DNA of 64,000 bases from Saccharospirillum sp. (GTDB taxonomy: Bacteria > Pseudomonadota > Gammaproteobacteria > Pseudomonadales > Natronospirillaceae), in assembly GCA_022565595.1 (NCBI GenBank), contig JAIUML010000020.1:1-64000 (forward strand), written 5' to 3'. Positions 51,035 through 60,703 of this stretch are shown here, piece by piece (positions within the stretch are counted from its first letter, which is position 1; each line of letters starts with the position of its first letter). The notes under the pieces are model-generated. The model had not been told where the DNA came from and searched no databases. It saw nothing but the letters and a program-made list of their open reading frames with translations. Both the position numbers and the translations under genes were made by a program.

Positions 51035-52891
51035 GTGGCTGTGGAACATAATCTCAAGCATTTTTATATTCCTGAGGAGCAGAGCATTTATCTGCTGTCG
51101 CATCAGGATGCGGCGAAGCTGAAGGCCTGGATCAAGCTGTGTATGCGGCAGCTTGAGCGGTTGGGGTATCAGGAAATTGAATTGATCGGTAAGGGTGCCT
51201 TCGGCTTTGTCTTTGCCGGGCGTACGCCTGCCGGTAACGAGTTGGTGTTCAAGTTCTCTCGTATCAACCTGCCGCAGCATGTGCAGGATAAACTGGAAGA
51301 AGAAGCCTACCTGCAGTCTTTGCTGGATCACCCGCAAATCCCCAGGGTGATCGACTTTGTTCGGGTGGGGAAACAGGCCATTCTGGTGATGACCCGGGCG
51401 CCTGGACTGGATCTTGACGAATATGGTTTACGCCAGGGTAAATTACCGCCCGCCCTGGTGCTTAAATTGGCGGCGCAGTTGGCCGACCTGCTTCAGTATT
51501 TACGCAATCAGAGCAATGGCGGCGGCCAGGCTCGGCCTGTTGTGCATGGCGATATAAAGCCCAGTAACCTGGTATTTGATCCGGCCAGCGAAACCCTGCA
51601 ATTGATCGACTGGGGTTCCTCAGTTTTTGCCCAGTTGGACAGCCAGAATCAGTTTTTGTCGACCAATGTCATGGATCTGATGTCCTCCGACCTGCAGTCA
51701 ACCAACGCCAAACTTGGCGATATCTACTTTATTGGCGACGAGCAACTCAATGGCGGCCTGTCGTCGCCGCGCTTCGATGAGCAGGGCAGTGCTGCCACCC
51801 TCTATGCTCTGGCGTCTGGCCAGGGCTGTCGTTATGGCCGCAAGGTGATAACGCCACAATCCCTGGGCTTGCCGGTCGAGTTTGCTCGCATGCTGGCCGC
51901 CTGGATGGACGACGACCCTCAGTTACGACGTCAGGCCGGTGACTACTTTTTGCAGCACATGCCCCGTATGCGCCGCATTGTGGCGCCTCATGTTGATGAG
52001 ACCGAGTTGCCCTTGATACCGGTTTGGGTCAGCAAGCGCCAGCGGGACATTGATACCGCAGTGTACAGCTCACGCAAGTCCTTCCTGCGTCAGCAGCACC
52101 CGGATGAGACGCTGATGGACATCGAAGATGAGCAGCTCGACAAGTATTACAAGAACTACCTTCAGGGCATGGGCGAGACCGAAAAAGCCTTTGTCTCGGC
52201 CGTTAGCCGACTCGGACGCTACCCCATAGTGGGTGGCCTGGCGGTGAAGTGGGTCAGCGGCGCGGTGCGCATTGAGTCGGCCTTCAGTCTACACGACCCG
52301 GATCTGCGTCGGTCCTTTATACAGTCGGTCAACAACGTGGTAAACCTGGCGCGTGGCATCTATCGCAAGGGCACCTTCAAAGCTGTCATGTATAACGCGC
52401 GCGATACCCTACACCTGGATCGGCGTACCCCGGAGGATGCTTTTGTCCCCCCCAAACTGATGCGGATTCCCTACCTGGTGACGCCAGCGCCTCAGGGTGA
52501 GCAAGAAGAGCGCATGCACTCCTATTTTGAAGACGGTCGTGACCCGGATGAGCATCTGGTTTTGCCGGAGAGCATGATGCGCGCCATAGAAGCCCTGGAT
52601 GAGATTCACCATACCGGCTGCATCATTTTCGAGGTATTGCCGCGCAACCTGAAGATCCACAATTACTATCGGTTACTCGATGCCAGTCAGGAAGAAGCGT
52701 TTCGCGCCCTGCTCGAGCGTATTCTGGAGTCAGTGAAAGACATCACTGGTCTGGGCATCTGCGGCTTCATGAAGTTGCCCTACAAGGACCCGCGCGCTTT
52801 CGATCACATCGACCACCTGCCTGAGAAATACGCACCGGTTCGCCCAGCGACAGTGAACCCGAAGAGTTTGGCTGATCACCCCCTGCAATAG
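51035..52891 (+). CDS. Eukaryotic-type protein kinase with unknown C-terminal domain
   Basis: A 618-residue cytoplasmic protein. The kinase domain (about 45-320) has the glycine loop GKGAFGFVF (52-60), catalytic-type Lys73 in VFKFSR, an alpha-C glutamate near 88-90, HGDIKPSN (171-178) and DWG (192-194) where DFG is usual. The C-terminal 290 residues (from about 330) show no known sensor, membrane or PASTA domain; they include TEKAFVSAVSRLGRYPIVGG and a GFMKLPYKD end. The start is a GTG. Substrates are unknown; no partner phosphatase is adjacent. serA is downstream with its own gap. Confidence 0.85.
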   Translation: MAVEHNLKHFYIPEEQSIYLLSHQDAAKLKAWIKLCMRQLERLGYQEIELIGKGAFGFVFAGRTPAGNELVFKFSRINLPQHVQDKLEEEAYLQSLLDHPQIPRVIDFVRVGKQAILVMTRAPGLDLDEYGLRQGKLPPALVLKLAAQLADLLQYLRNQSNGGGQARPVVHGDIKPSNLVFDPASETLQLIDWGSSVFAQLDSQNQFLSTNVMDLMSSDLQSTNAKLGDIYFIGDEQLNGGLSSPRFDEQGSAATLYALASGQGCRYGRKVITPQSLGLPVEFARMLAAWMDDDPQLRRQAGDYFLQHMPRMRRIVAPHVDETELPLIPVWVSKRQRDIDTAVYSSRKSFLRQQHPDETLMDIEDEQLDKYYKNYLQGMGETEKAFVSAVSRLGRYPIVGGLAVKWVSGAVRIESAFSLHDPDLRRSFIQSVNNVVNLARGIYRKGTFKAVMYNARDTLHLDRRTPEDAFVPPKLMRIPYLVTPAPQGEQEERMHSYFEDGRDPDEHLVLPESMMRAIEALDEIHHTGCIIFEVLPRNLKIHNYYRLLDASQEEAFRALLERILESVKDITGLGICGFMKLPYKDPRAFDHIDHLPEKYAPVRPATVNPKSLADHPLQ

Positions 52892-52978
52892 TCCATTGCA
52901 AAAAAGGCCCGCCGTTTGCGGATGCAGCTGTGGTATCATGCCGCCGCCATTCATTTTACCTGCACCAAGAGCCTGAGC

Positions 52979-54208
52979 ATGACGAAGAAGTCACTGGATA
53001 AAAGCAAAATCCGCATTTTGTTACTCGAAGGTGTGCATCAGAGTGCACTGGATACCTTTCAACGGGCGGGCTACACCAATATCGAACTCCACAAGGGGTC
53101 GCTGCCTGAAGAAGTGCTGATCGAGAAGGCGCGCGACGCCCATTTCATCGGCATCAGGTCGCGAACCCAATTGACCGAGAAAGTCTTTGCGGCGGCGGAA
53201 AAACTGGTTGCCGTGGGTTGTTTCTGCATCGGCACCAACCAGGTGGATCTGACCGCTGCCCTCGAGAGAGGCGTCGCTGTTTTCAATGCGCCCTTCTCCA
53301 ATACCCGATCGGTTGCTGAACTGGTGCTGGCCGAGGCCATTCTGCTGCTGCGTGGCATTCCCGAGAAAAACGCTGTTTGTCATCGGGGTGGCTGGCAAAA
53401 AACGGCCGTGAACAGTTTCGAGATTCGCGGTAAAAAACTGGGCATCGTCGGCTATGGCAACATCGGCACTCAATTGGGTGTGCTGGCCGAAGGTCTGGGT
53501 ATGGAAGTGCTGTTTTACGATATCGTTACCAAGCTGCCTTTGGGCAATGCCCGCCAGGTTGGATCGATGAACGAATTGCTCGAGCATGCCGACATTGTCA
53601 CGCTGCATGTCCCCGAAACGCGCGCGACCAAATGGATGATGGGGGCGGAGCAGTTTGCCCGCATGAAGCCAACATCCATCTTCATCAATGCGTCGCGTGG
53701 TACTGTGGTCGATATCGATGCACTGGCAGTGGCACTGCGCGAAAACCGCTTGCTGGGTGCGGCGATAGACGTATTCCCGGTAGAGCCGCGCAGTAACGAT
53801 GATGAATTCCAGTCACCGTTGCGTGACCTCGATAACGTCATTCTGACGCCTCATGTGGGCGGCTCCACCCAGGAAGCTCAATACAACATCGGCATCGAAG
53901 TGGCCGACAAGCTGGCGACCTACTCCGACAATGGCACCACCCTGTCGGCCGTCAACTTCCCGGAAGTCGCACTCCCGGCTCACCCCAGTGCGCACCGTCT
54001 GTTGCACATCCACCATAACATTCCAGGTGTCATGTCCGACATCAACCGTATCTTTTCGGAAAACAACATCAACATCATGGGTCAGTACCTGCAGACCAAT
54101 GACAAGGTGGGTTATGTGGTGATCGATGTCGCCGCCGAGAGCTCATTGACCGCACTGGAGAAAGTGCGCGAAGTGAAAGGCACCATCAGAGCGCGGGTGT
54201 TGTTTTAA
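52979..54208 (+). CDS. serA: D-3-phosphoglycerate dehydrogenase SerA
   Basis: SerA oxidises 3-phosphoglycerate in the first step of serine synthesis. From the ATG at 52979 the product is 409 residues, as in E. coli (410). It has LLEGVHQSALDTFQRAGY, the NAD fold GIVGYGNIGTQLG, catalytic residues in NASRGTVVD, FPVEP and TPHVGGST, and a C-terminal ACT domain (IPGVMSDINRIFSENNINI) for serine feedback. The longer upstream frame adds non-conserved residues. A TATCAT box about 45 bp upstream is a possible -10. Confidence 0.95.
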   Translation: MTKKSLDKSKIRILLLEGVHQSALDTFQRAGYTNIELHKGSLPEEVLIEKARDAHFIGIRSRTQLTEKVFAAAEKLVAVGCFCIGTNQVDLTAALERGVAVFNAPFSNTRSVAELVLAEAILLLRGIPEKNAVCHRGGWQKTAVNSFEIRGKKLGIVGYGNIGTQLGVLAEGLGMEVLFYDIVTKLPLGNARQVGSMNELLEHADIVTLHVPETRATKWMMGAEQFARMKPTSIFINASRGTVVDIDALAVALRENRLLGAAIDVFPVEPRSNDDEFQSPLRDLDNVILTPHVGGSTQEAQYNIGIEVADKLATYSDNGTTLSAVNFPEVALPAHPSAHRLLHIHHNIPGVMSDINRIFSENNINIMGQYLQTNDKVGYVVIDVAAESSLTALEKVREVKGTIRARVLF

Positions 54209-54210
54209 GC

Positions 54211-54265
54211 TGACAGCCGCAGGCCGGTAGGTTCCTCACCTTTGCACTATGGCCTGCGGCTGTCA
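54211..54265 (+). terminator. Long hairpin after serA
   Basis: A perfect 15-bp stem, TGACAGCCGCAGGCC with its complement at 54251-54265, starts 3 bp past the serA stop. No T-run follows, so it may be a 3' stability hairpin or a weak terminator. Confidence 0.55.
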
Positions 54266-54303
54266 TACTGACAGCGAACCTATTTCCTGGCAGCCCTCTC
54301 GAC

Positions 54304-54756
54304 ATGAAAGCACTGACCCGCTTCGCCACCATCAGCCTGACGTCACTTGTCCTGGCGGCCTGTGTCGGCAGCGGTGTCAGTACCGAACTTACCAGTTGCA
54401 CCTTCCCGGATACCGTCCGTACCCCAGCGCCAGCCTTTATTTGTGACCAGGCGCTTGAAGGTTACCCTGTCGCCAGGTTGACGCGTGTCCATGCCAGCAG
54501 CGACAGCAGCGCTGAACGCATGGAGCAAGGGCGTTTGGCTATACAGGCTGAGCTCAGCGAAGAATGGTTAAGCCTCTGGTATGGCGGTGCCATCACGCCA
54601 GAACTTGAACAGCTCATCGACGACTGGCTCGACGAAGTGTTGCGCGTAGTGCGAACTCGCAACAGCCCTACCGGAACCCTCTGGCTATTGGCCGGCATGG
54701 AATACACTGAAGAAGAAGCGCATCGCGCCTTCGAAGCCTTCGTCGCCGAGCGTTGA
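54304..54756 (+). CDS. Small lipoprotein of unknown function
   Basis: A 150-residue lipoprotein precursor: signal MKALTRFATISLTSLVLAAC (Cys20), then an acidic, helical mature part (HASSDSSAERMEQGR, EQLIDDWLDEVLRVVRTR, EEEAHRAFEAFVAER). No family is assigned; LPP20-type proteins have a similar size and layout. It lies between serA and the mal genes. Confidence 0.6.
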   Translation: MKALTRFATISLTSLVLAACVGSGVSTELTSCTFPDTVRTPAPAFICDQALEGYPVARLTRVHASSDSSAERMEQGRLAIQAELSEEWLSLWYGGAITPELEQLIDDWLDEVLRVVRTRNSPTGTLWLLAGMEYTEEEAHRAFEAFVAER

Positions 54757-54802
54757 GCAACGAAGTCAGGCCGATCACATTGCGCCTCTATTGTCCTGAT
54801 AC

Positions 54803-54870
54803 AAAATCCACCCCAGCCCGGAATCCAACTCCAGTTGGTTAAAAAACTCCAGCCGGAGCAGGTGGATTTT
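54803..54870 (+). other. Three-stem inverted repeat upstream of malE
   Basis: AAAATCCACC (54803-54812) pairs with GGTGGATTTT (54861-54870) and encloses CCAACTCCAGTTGG (54825-54838) and CTCCAGCCGGAG (54847-54858). The sequence is unrelated to the cloverleaf family. It lies 113 bp before malE and could be a terminator for the lipoprotein gene or a regulatory structure. No convincing MalT box was found in 54757-54983. Confidence 0.5.
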
Positions 54871-54983
54871 CATATCCGTCGCAAAAACCCGACTAGTCTC
54901 TGTACTGCCTCTCCGCTACTTTAAGCGTCACGCAAGGTTGGAATGAACCTGGGTACAACAACAAAGAGACAGGAAGAACCGCT

Positions 54984-56165
54984 ATGATGAAGAAAACACT
55001 GGTAACCGCTCTGGCCATCGCTGGCATGACCTCTGCCGGTTCAGCGCTCGCCTGGGAAGACGGCGAACTGCTGGTCTGGATCAATGCCGACAAAGGCTAC
55101 AATGGTTTACAAGCCGTAGGCGATCGCTTTGCCGCCGATACCGGCATCCCGGTTACGGTGCAAACGCCGGACGCCGTCACCGAAGCTTTCCAGCGCGAAG
55201 CCGCTATTGGCCAAGGGCCTGATATCTTTATCTGGGCACACGACCGCTTTGGTGACTGGGCCAAGTCAGGGCTGCTGGCCACAGTTGACCCCAGCCCCGC
55301 TGTTATGGCGGCATTGGATGAGAACTTCTGGGGTGCAGTGCAATACAACGGCGAAACCTATGGCTATCCCATTGCCATTGAAGGCCCGACCCAGATCTGC
55401 AATACCGATATCGTCGACCGTCCTTTTGAATCCTGGGAAGAAGTTCGCGCCTCAGCGCCAGACCTGCTGGATCAGGGCATTTACCCACTGCTCTATGCCT
55501 ACGGCAATGGTTACTTCAACTACGGTGTGTTGACGGTCAAAGGTGGCTATGCCTTCCAGGAGATCAACGGCCAATATAACCCGAGAAGAACCGGTGTTAA
55601 TGAGCCCGGAGCCATCGAAGCCATGGAAATGGTGCGTGGCCTGATCGTCGATGGCATCATGCCCGAAGGTGTTGACTATGGCGTGTTTGACGCAGCGTTC
55701 AGAAACGGTGAGGCGGCCTGTGTCTTCAATGGCCCATGGGCATGGGGCGATTATGAAGCCGCAGGTATCGACTTCGTATTGGGCCCATACCCGACTCTGG
55801 ACGGTGAAACACCTCGTGGCTTCAGCGGCATTCTGTCTGCCGGCATCAACGCCTCTTCACCCAACAAGGATCTGGCCGTCGAGTTCCTGGAAAGCTATGT
55901 GCTGACCACCGAAGGCTTGCGCACCATTGACAACGATCGCACTCTGGGTGCCGTTACGCACAAAGCCTTTATGGCCGAACTGTCTGAAGGTAACGAGCGT
56001 TTGGCGACCGCCTTTGCCGTTTGGCAGCAAGCCGAGCCAATGCCGAACATTCCAGAAATCTCAGCTTTCTGGAGTAACATTGAGCCGGCTCTGGAAGCCA
56101 TTATGCAGGGTCGTCAGTCTGCCGCTGGCGCTTTGAATGACGCCGCAGCACGCATCATTCGTTAA
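54984..56165 (+). CDS. malE: Maltose/maltodextrin-binding protein MalE
   Basis: The periplasmic receptor of a maltose-type ABC importer. The 393-residue precursor has a signal peptide (TSAGSALAWEDG) and MalE landmarks: LLVWINADKGYNGLQAVGDRF, GQGPDIFIWAHDRFGDWAKSGLL, YGYPIAIEGP, GEAACVFNGPWAW and FLESYVLTTEGL near the C-terminus. Two ATGs start the frame (MM); AGGAAG lies upstream. It is separated from malF by an attenuator-like terminator, a common way to keep the receptor in excess. Confidence 0.93.
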   Translation: MMKKTLVTALAIAGMTSAGSALAWEDGELLVWINADKGYNGLQAVGDRFAADTGIPVTVQTPDAVTEAFQREAAIGQGPDIFIWAHDRFGDWAKSGLLATVDPSPAVMAALDENFWGAVQYNGETYGYPIAIEGPTQICNTDIVDRPFESWEEVRASAPDLLDQGIYPLLYAYGNGYFNYGVLTVKGGYAFQEINGQYNPRRTGVNEPGAIEAMEMVRGLIVDGIMPEGVDYGVFDAAFRNGEAACVFNGPWAWGDYEAAGIDFVLGPYPTLDGETPRGFSGILSAGINASSPNKDLAVEFLESYVLTTEGLRTIDNDRTLGAVTHKAFMAELSEGNERLATAFAVWQQAEPMPNIPEISAFWSNIEPALEAIMQGRQSAAGALNDAAARIIR

Positions 56166-56191
56166 TCTTACAAGCGATTGTTGAGCGATAG

Positions 56192-56218
56192 ACGGGGAGC
56201 CACTGGCTCCCCGTTTTG
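56192..56218 (+). terminator. Hairpin terminator/attenuator between malE and malF
   Basis: ACGGGGAGCC-ACT-GGCTCCCCGT then TTTT; a 10-bp stem placed 26 bp after malE. It would lower malFG expression relative to malE. Confidence 0.8.
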
Positions 56219-56254
56219 TGAGTGAGCAGTACACCAAACGTTAGAGGCAATTCC

Positions 56255-57832
56255 ATGGCAAACCCCAACGCCATTCCCATGGTTCCACAGTCCGCCGAGC
56301 AGGACGCCTGGAAACGATGGCTGTTACGCGGTATCACCGCCATTGTGACTGTATTCCTGTTGTACGTTGCACTGGTCATGTATAGCCAGGCTGAAACACT
56401 GTTCGCGGTCATCACCCTGGCATTCGCCGTGGCCTTCGCATTCATCTTTATCAGCGAAAAAGCTTACGTCTGGCGTTATGTATTTCCGGGTCTGGCCGGC
56501 ATGATGCTATTCATCATCTTCCCTATTCTGTACACCCTGGGCATCGGTTTTACCAATTACTCCAACTTGCACCTGATCAGCTACGACCAGGCGCGAGGGT
56601 TTTTTCTCAATCAGCGCTATGCCGCCGAAGGTGGCACGGCTTATGATCTCAGCCTCTATGAAGAAAGCGATGAATACAGGATCGCCCTGCAGAGCGTCGG
56701 TGATGGCACTTTCTATATCAGTACCGAAAGCCTGCCCATGACGCATGAATTGATCGTCGAGGTGACCATGGAAGCCATGGACACACCACCGAGTGACCTC
56801 GTACAGGCGCCACGCAACGCCGCCATACAGTTGCGTCGGCCGCTCGACCTGGTGGCTGCCGAAATGCCTGATGGCACCATACTGTTCAAGTCGAGGCTAA
56901 CGCAATTTTCAAGTAGCTATCCGCTATGGCTCGAGGGCGATGGCGACTCACTGGTCAATCAGCGCGACGGCTCCATCATCACCCCGGATTTTGATCGGGG
57001 TTACTTTGCTGACGAAAACGGCAATCGCTTGAACCCCGGTTTTACCGTAGGTGTGGGCTTCGACAACTTCGTCAAAGTGTTGACCGATGAAGGCATTTCA
57101 GGGCCTTTCTTCCGCATTTTCAGCTGGACCATGTTCTTTTCCGGTTTTACTGTGGTGACCACCTTTATCATAGGGGTGACTCTGGCCTCCCTGGTACAGT
57201 GGGAGCCGGTGCGCGGCCGGGCGGTATATCAACTGTTGCTGATATTGCCTTACGCCATTCCAAGCTTCATTTCCATCATGATCTTTCGCGCCATGTTCAA
57301 CCAGAACTTTGGTGAGATAAATTACATCCTGACGTCGCTCTTTGGGGTGGCACCGAACTGGAACTCCAACCCGACCTCGACCCGAACCATGTTGCTGATG
57401 GTCAATACCTGGCTCGGTTACCCCTATATGTTTATTCTCTGCCTGGGCATGTTGCAGTCCATACCCAAGGATCTGTATGAAGCCTCTGGTCTGGAAGGCT
57501 CGGGGCCGTTCAACAACTTTTTCCGTATCACCTTGCCGCTGATCATTCGGCCACTGTTGCCCTTGTTGATCGCCTCCTTCGCGTTCAACTTCAACAACTT
57601 CGTGTTGATTGAATTGTTGACTCGCGGTGGGCCTATACAGATCGGCTCCAACCCGCCAGCCGGTGAAACCGACCTGTTGGTGAACTACGCCTATCGACTC
57701 GCCTTCCGAGGGGACACCCAGGATTTCGCACTGGCATCGGCTATCTCGACCTTCATCTTCATGTTGGTTGGGGTCATCGCCTTCATTTATTTGAAAGTCG
57801 CCAAGGTCCAGGTTGGCCGCAAGCCACACTGA
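56255..57832 (+). CDS. malF: Maltose ABC permease MalF
   Basis: Inner-membrane permease subunit. The start at 56255 follows AGAGG with 7 nt spacing; an upstream GTG would add 11 residues. The 525-residue protein has three N-terminal membrane helices, a long periplasmic P2 loop (about 110-270, with the insertion typical of MalF), further helices, and the EAA loop [20 protein letters not shown] that docks the ATPase. Length is close to E. coli MalF (514). Confidence 0.92.
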   Translation: MANPNAIPMVPQSAEQDAWKRWLLRGITAIVTVFLLYVALVMYSQAETLFAVITLAFAVAFAFIFISEKAYVWRYVFPGLAGMMLFIIFPILYTLGIGFTNYSNLHLISYDQARGFFLNQRYAAEGGTAYDLSLYEESDEYRIALQSVGDGTFYISTESLPMTHELIVEVTMEAMDTPPSDLVQAPRNAAIQLRRPLDLVAAEMPDGTILFKSRLTQFSSSYPLWLEGDGDSLVNQRDGSIITPDFDRGYFADENGNRLNPGFTVGVGFDNFVKVLTDEGISGPFFRIFSWTMFFSGFTVVTTFIIGVTLASLVQWEPVRGRAVYQLLLILPYAIPSFISIMIFRAMFNQNFGEINYILTSLFGVAPNWNSNPTSTRTMLLMVNTWLGYPYMFILCLGMLQSIPKDLYEASGLEGSGPFNNFFRITLPLIIRPLLPLLIASFAFNFNNFVLIELLTRGGPIQIGSNPPAGETDLLVNYAYRLAFRGDTQDFALASAISTFIFMLVGVIAFIYLKVAKVQVGRKPH

Positions 57833-57843
57833 GGAGTATTCGC

Positions 57844-59064
57844 ATGGTCAAATCAAAAAACTACTTTTTACGAGTCCTCAGTGCCCACGCCATTCTGATT
57901 GTCTTTCTGGGTGTGGTCATTTACCCCATGGCTTACCTGGTGTCGGTGTCCTTCCGAACCGGCCATACCCTGGTGGACAGCATTATTCCATCCAACCCGA
58001 CGCTGGAGCATTGGTACCTCGCCTTTGAGCGGCCTTATGTCGGCGTTAACCCCCGGCGCATTGACATTGGCACGGACACCATCCGCTTCAACAACGCTCT
58101 GGGCACAGTCGAAGTGCACCCGGATGGGCGCTGGACTCTGGTTGCAGCACCGGAAATCGACGAACAGTATTTCCCACTGGAATCTTATCTGAACGTTAAT
58201 TTCCTGAATCGCGTTGGCCAGTCTGTAGAGCGAACCGAGCGCATTGATATCGTGCTGGACCTGGCCGAGAACGCCAGACGACATGCAGACTCGCGTTTCG
58301 TTTCCCCAGGAGATGAACTGTCCGGGCAATTGGTGATACCACCACGACCGGAGGGCGCTACCAGAACCACCATTGAATATGGCCGTGCCTATGTTGCCCG
58401 GCCAAACTTCCCGGTGCTCTCCTGGTTGATGAACACCATCAAGATTGCGGCCATCAGTGCCATCTTGATACTGCTGTTATCGACCACCAGTGCCTACGCC
58501 TTTGGCCGCCTGCCTTTCCGAGGCAAGTCACCAATGCTGAAATCGCTACTGGTGTTGCAGATGTTCCCCAATACCCTCTTTCTGGTTGCGTTGTACCTCC
58601 TGTTCGACAAGTTGGGCAACTTTGTTGGCTTTTTGTCGCTCAATACCCATTCGGCGTTGATCATCGGCTATCTGGGCGGGCTGGCGTTGAACATCTTCAT
58701 GATCATCGGCTACTTCGACACCATCGACCCCTCGATGGAGGAGTCGGCCGCCATCGATGGCGCCACCCCCTGGCAGACCTTCTACAAGATACTGCTGCCT
58801 TTGAGCGTGCCCATTCTCGCCGTGGTGTTCATTCTGGCCTTTATCGGTCTGGTGAATGAGTACCCCCTGGCATCGGTGATCATCAGCGATCTCGATAAGA
58901 TGACACTGGCTGTTGGTGCTCAGCAATACATCCAGGACCAGAACCAGCTCTGGGGTGACTTCGCTGCGGCGGCGGTACTCTCTGGCGTGCCCATTACCAT
59001 TGTCTTCCTGATTGCCCAGCGGTTTCTTGTGGGTGGTTTGACGGCTGGTGGAGTTAAAGGATAA
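57844..59064 (+). CDS. malG: Maltose ABC permease MalG with enlarged periplasmic loop
   Basis: The second permease subunit. The 406-residue protein is about 110 longer than E. coli MalG (296). The extra length is between the first helix (about 8-33) and the second (about 197-220): a 160-residue periplasmic region (for example [19 protein letters not shown] and [20 protein letters not shown]). The rest is standard, with the EAA loop [21 protein letters not shown] and a C-terminal LTAGGVKG tail that reaches into MalK. It starts 11 bp after malF. No malK follows; the ATPase must be encoded elsewhere. Confidence 0.9.
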   Translation: MVKSKNYFLRVLSAHAILIVFLGVVIYPMAYLVSVSFRTGHTLVDSIIPSNPTLEHWYLAFERPYVGVNPRRIDIGTDTIRFNNALGTVEVHPDGRWTLVAAPEIDEQYFPLESYLNVNFLNRVGQSVERTERIDIVLDLAENARRHADSRFVSPGDELSGQLVIPPRPEGATRTTIEYGRAYVARPNFPVLSWLMNTIKIAAISAILILLLSTTSAYAFGRLPFRGKSPMLKSLLVLQMFPNTLFLVALYLLFDKLGNFVGFLSLNTHSALIIGYLGGLALNIFMIIGYFDTIDPSMEESAAIDGATPWQTFYKILLPLSVPILAVVFILAFIGLVNEYPLASVIISDLDKMTLAVGAQQYIQDQNQLWGDFAAAAVLSGVPITIVFLIAQRFLVGGLTAGGVKG

Positions 59065-59089
59065 AAACGCCTTGCGGCGTTTTTATCCT
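59058..59089. terminator. Bidirectional rho-independent terminator after malG
   Basis: A perfect 14-bp palindromic stem, AGGATAAAAACGCC with its complement, around a TTGC loop. It overlaps the malG stop and has T-runs on both strands. Confidence 0.85.
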
Positions 59090-59105
59090 TTGCTGTGTGA
59101 ATACT

Positions 59106-59214
59106 GGAGTGTCGATATCATCATCGACACTGTGGCCCTTTGGGCCGCCGGTTTAGTGTCCTCTTAATTGCCAGTCGGCTACGCCGACCACGTCGATGAT
59201 GATATCGACGCTCC
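59106..59214. repeat. Three-stem palindromic element
   Basis: Arms at 59106-59128 and 59192-59214 pair over 23 bp with one G-T wobble. They enclose GGCCC-TTT-GGGCC and GTCGGC-TAC-GCCGAC. The layout of one outer stem with two hairpins resembles the cloverleaf family, but the sequences are unrelated. It contains no coding sequence and sits between malG and the FAH gene. Confidence 0.7.
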
Positions 59215-59283
59215 ATTGTTAATCTTTGGCTTTCTCCCTATTCCCCGTTACAGTAAGTGTTAAACCATTCGTAGGGGAGTTGT

Positions 59284-59949
59284 ATGTACCAGCATCAATG
59301 GGTATCCGGTGAATCCATTTTATTGCCAACCGGCAAGGCCGTCTGTGTCGGTCGCAATTACGCCGCCCACGCCGCGGAACTGAATAACCCGGTACCGGAA
59401 CAGCCACTGCTGTTCATCAAGCCAGCCAGTGCCTTTGTGAATCTGGATGAACAACTGGTATTGCCGCGCCCCAATCTGCATTTCGAGACCGAACTGGCAC
59501 TGCTGATCGGCGCTCAGTTGTCGGCAGACCATGCGCATGACCCCATCAAGGCAATTACCGCCGTGACTCTGGGCCTGGATTTGACCGACCGCACCCTGCA
59601 GGACGAACTCAAGGCCAAGGGGCAACCCTGGGAGCGCGCCAAGGCGTTTGATGGCGCTCTGCCGCTGGGTACCTGGTTGCCCATCAATCAGATGCCGGAA
59701 AATCCGAACGACTGGTCGTTTACTCTGGAACTGAACGGCGAGCGCCGCCAGCATGGCGAGTTGTCCCAGCTGTTGTTTCCACTCGAAGCCCTGCTTCTGG
59801 AAATTGTTCAAAACTTCCGACTGGAACCTGGCGATGTCGTGCTTACAGGCACACCCGCAGGTGTCGGGCAATTAAAGCCCGGAGACAGCCTGGAGCTGAG
59901 CATTGAACAGACAGAATGGCGGCATAAAACCGTAGTGGCGTCAGACTGA
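59284..59949 (+). CDS. Fumarylacetoacetate hydrolase-family protein
   Basis: An FAH-fold enzyme of 221 residues, resembling E. coli YcgM and FAHD1, acylpyruvase or oxaloacetate-decarboxylase-like. Metal-binding elements are visible: AVCVGRNYAAHAAE near 19-32, PNLHFETELALLIG, GLDLTDRTLQDE and VVLTGTPAGVGQL. The true substrate is unknown. It follows the palindromic element and has no operon partner; the next gene converges. Confidence 0.88.
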   Translation: MYQHQWVSGESILLPTGKAVCVGRNYAAHAAELNNPVPEQPLLFIKPASAFVNLDEQLVLPRPNLHFETELALLIGAQLSADHAHDPIKAITAVTLGLDLTDRTLQDELKAKGQPWERAKAFDGALPLGTWLPINQMPENPNDWSFTLELNGERRQHGELSQLLFPLEALLLEIVQNFRLEPGDVVLTGTPAGVGQLKPGDSLELSIEQTEWRHKTVVASD

Positions 59950-59968
59950 CGCCACTAGTGCATTGATA

Positions 59969-60703
59969 TTATTGTAAGCCGTTGCGCAGGACGTTCTGAT
60001 AACTTTGTTCCAGTCGCTGCAGAATGTGAGCAGGTGTTCCCGGATTCATGGCGAGATACATATCCACCGTGCGCACCACCAGAGCCGGTTCGATGTCCGG
60101 AAAGCCTGCCTCGTCTGCCAGTGCCTGGGCATTCACGTCCGAAGCGATCCAGACGTCAATCTGGTTCCGTGCCAGACGTTGAGGGTTCAAGCTATCATTG
60201 GTCAGGGTGGAAACCTGAATGCCCTGAGCCTGAAGAAAGAGTGTGGTGGCTGAGTTGTCGTAGCCGCCAACTCTAAGATTGCGTAAATCATCAATGCTTT
60301 TGACTTCAACGTTGCTACCAGCGTAACGAAAGATGATCCAATTGTAGTCCGCAATGGGCCCTATCCAGTGAAAGAGGTTCTCACGTTGCTCGGTGCGAGC
60401 GGTAGAGAAGACGCCATGGTAGGGGCGTTCGAGCGCACGGCCATAGCTGACTCGCCAGGCGCGCAGCCGCATACGGTATTCCATACCGGCATCGGCCATA
60501 ATGGCTTTTACCATCTCGGTTGAGGTGCCACCTATATCATCGCGCCAGTGTTCGAAGTCGCGATTGTTCAGGCTGTAGTTGTAATTGCCGTAGTTTTCGG
60601 TGTATAGCAAAATTCTTTCTGAATTATCAGCATTATGCTCGTCGGCAGAACTGACTGCGGACAAGAGCAAAAAACAACACAAAGGAATCAACCAGAATTT
60701 CAT
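59969..60703 (-). CDS. Periplasmic solute-binding (SBP3-like) protein
   Basis: A 244-residue exported protein with a signal peptide (MKFWLIPLCCFLLLSAVSSA) and the type 3 solute-binding fold: LLYTENYGNYNY, GGTSTEMVKAIMADAGMEYRMRLRAWRVSYGRAL, then VGGYDNSATTLFLQAQG and RNQIDVWIASDVNAQALA. Members often lack a partner permease and may act as sensors. It is not in line with aapP, being 275 bp away with a hairpin between. Confidence 0.82.
   Translation of the reverse strand: MKFWLIPLCCFLLLSAVSSADEHNADNSERILLYTENYGNYNYSLNNRDFEHWRDDIGGTSTEMVKAIMADAGMEYRMRLRAWRVSYGRALERPYHGVFSTARTEQRENLFHWIGPIADYNWIIFRYAGSNVEVKSIDDLRNLRVGGYDNSATTLFLQAQGIQVSTLTNDSLNPQRLARNQIDVWIASDVNAQALADEAGFPDIEPALVVRTVDMYLAMNPGTPAHILQRLEQSYQNVLRNGLQ

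Noticed and set aside
54757-54983. MalT boxes upstream of malE
   Set aside because: Only partial matches such as GGGGTGGA on the minus strand, with no repeated or properly oriented sites.
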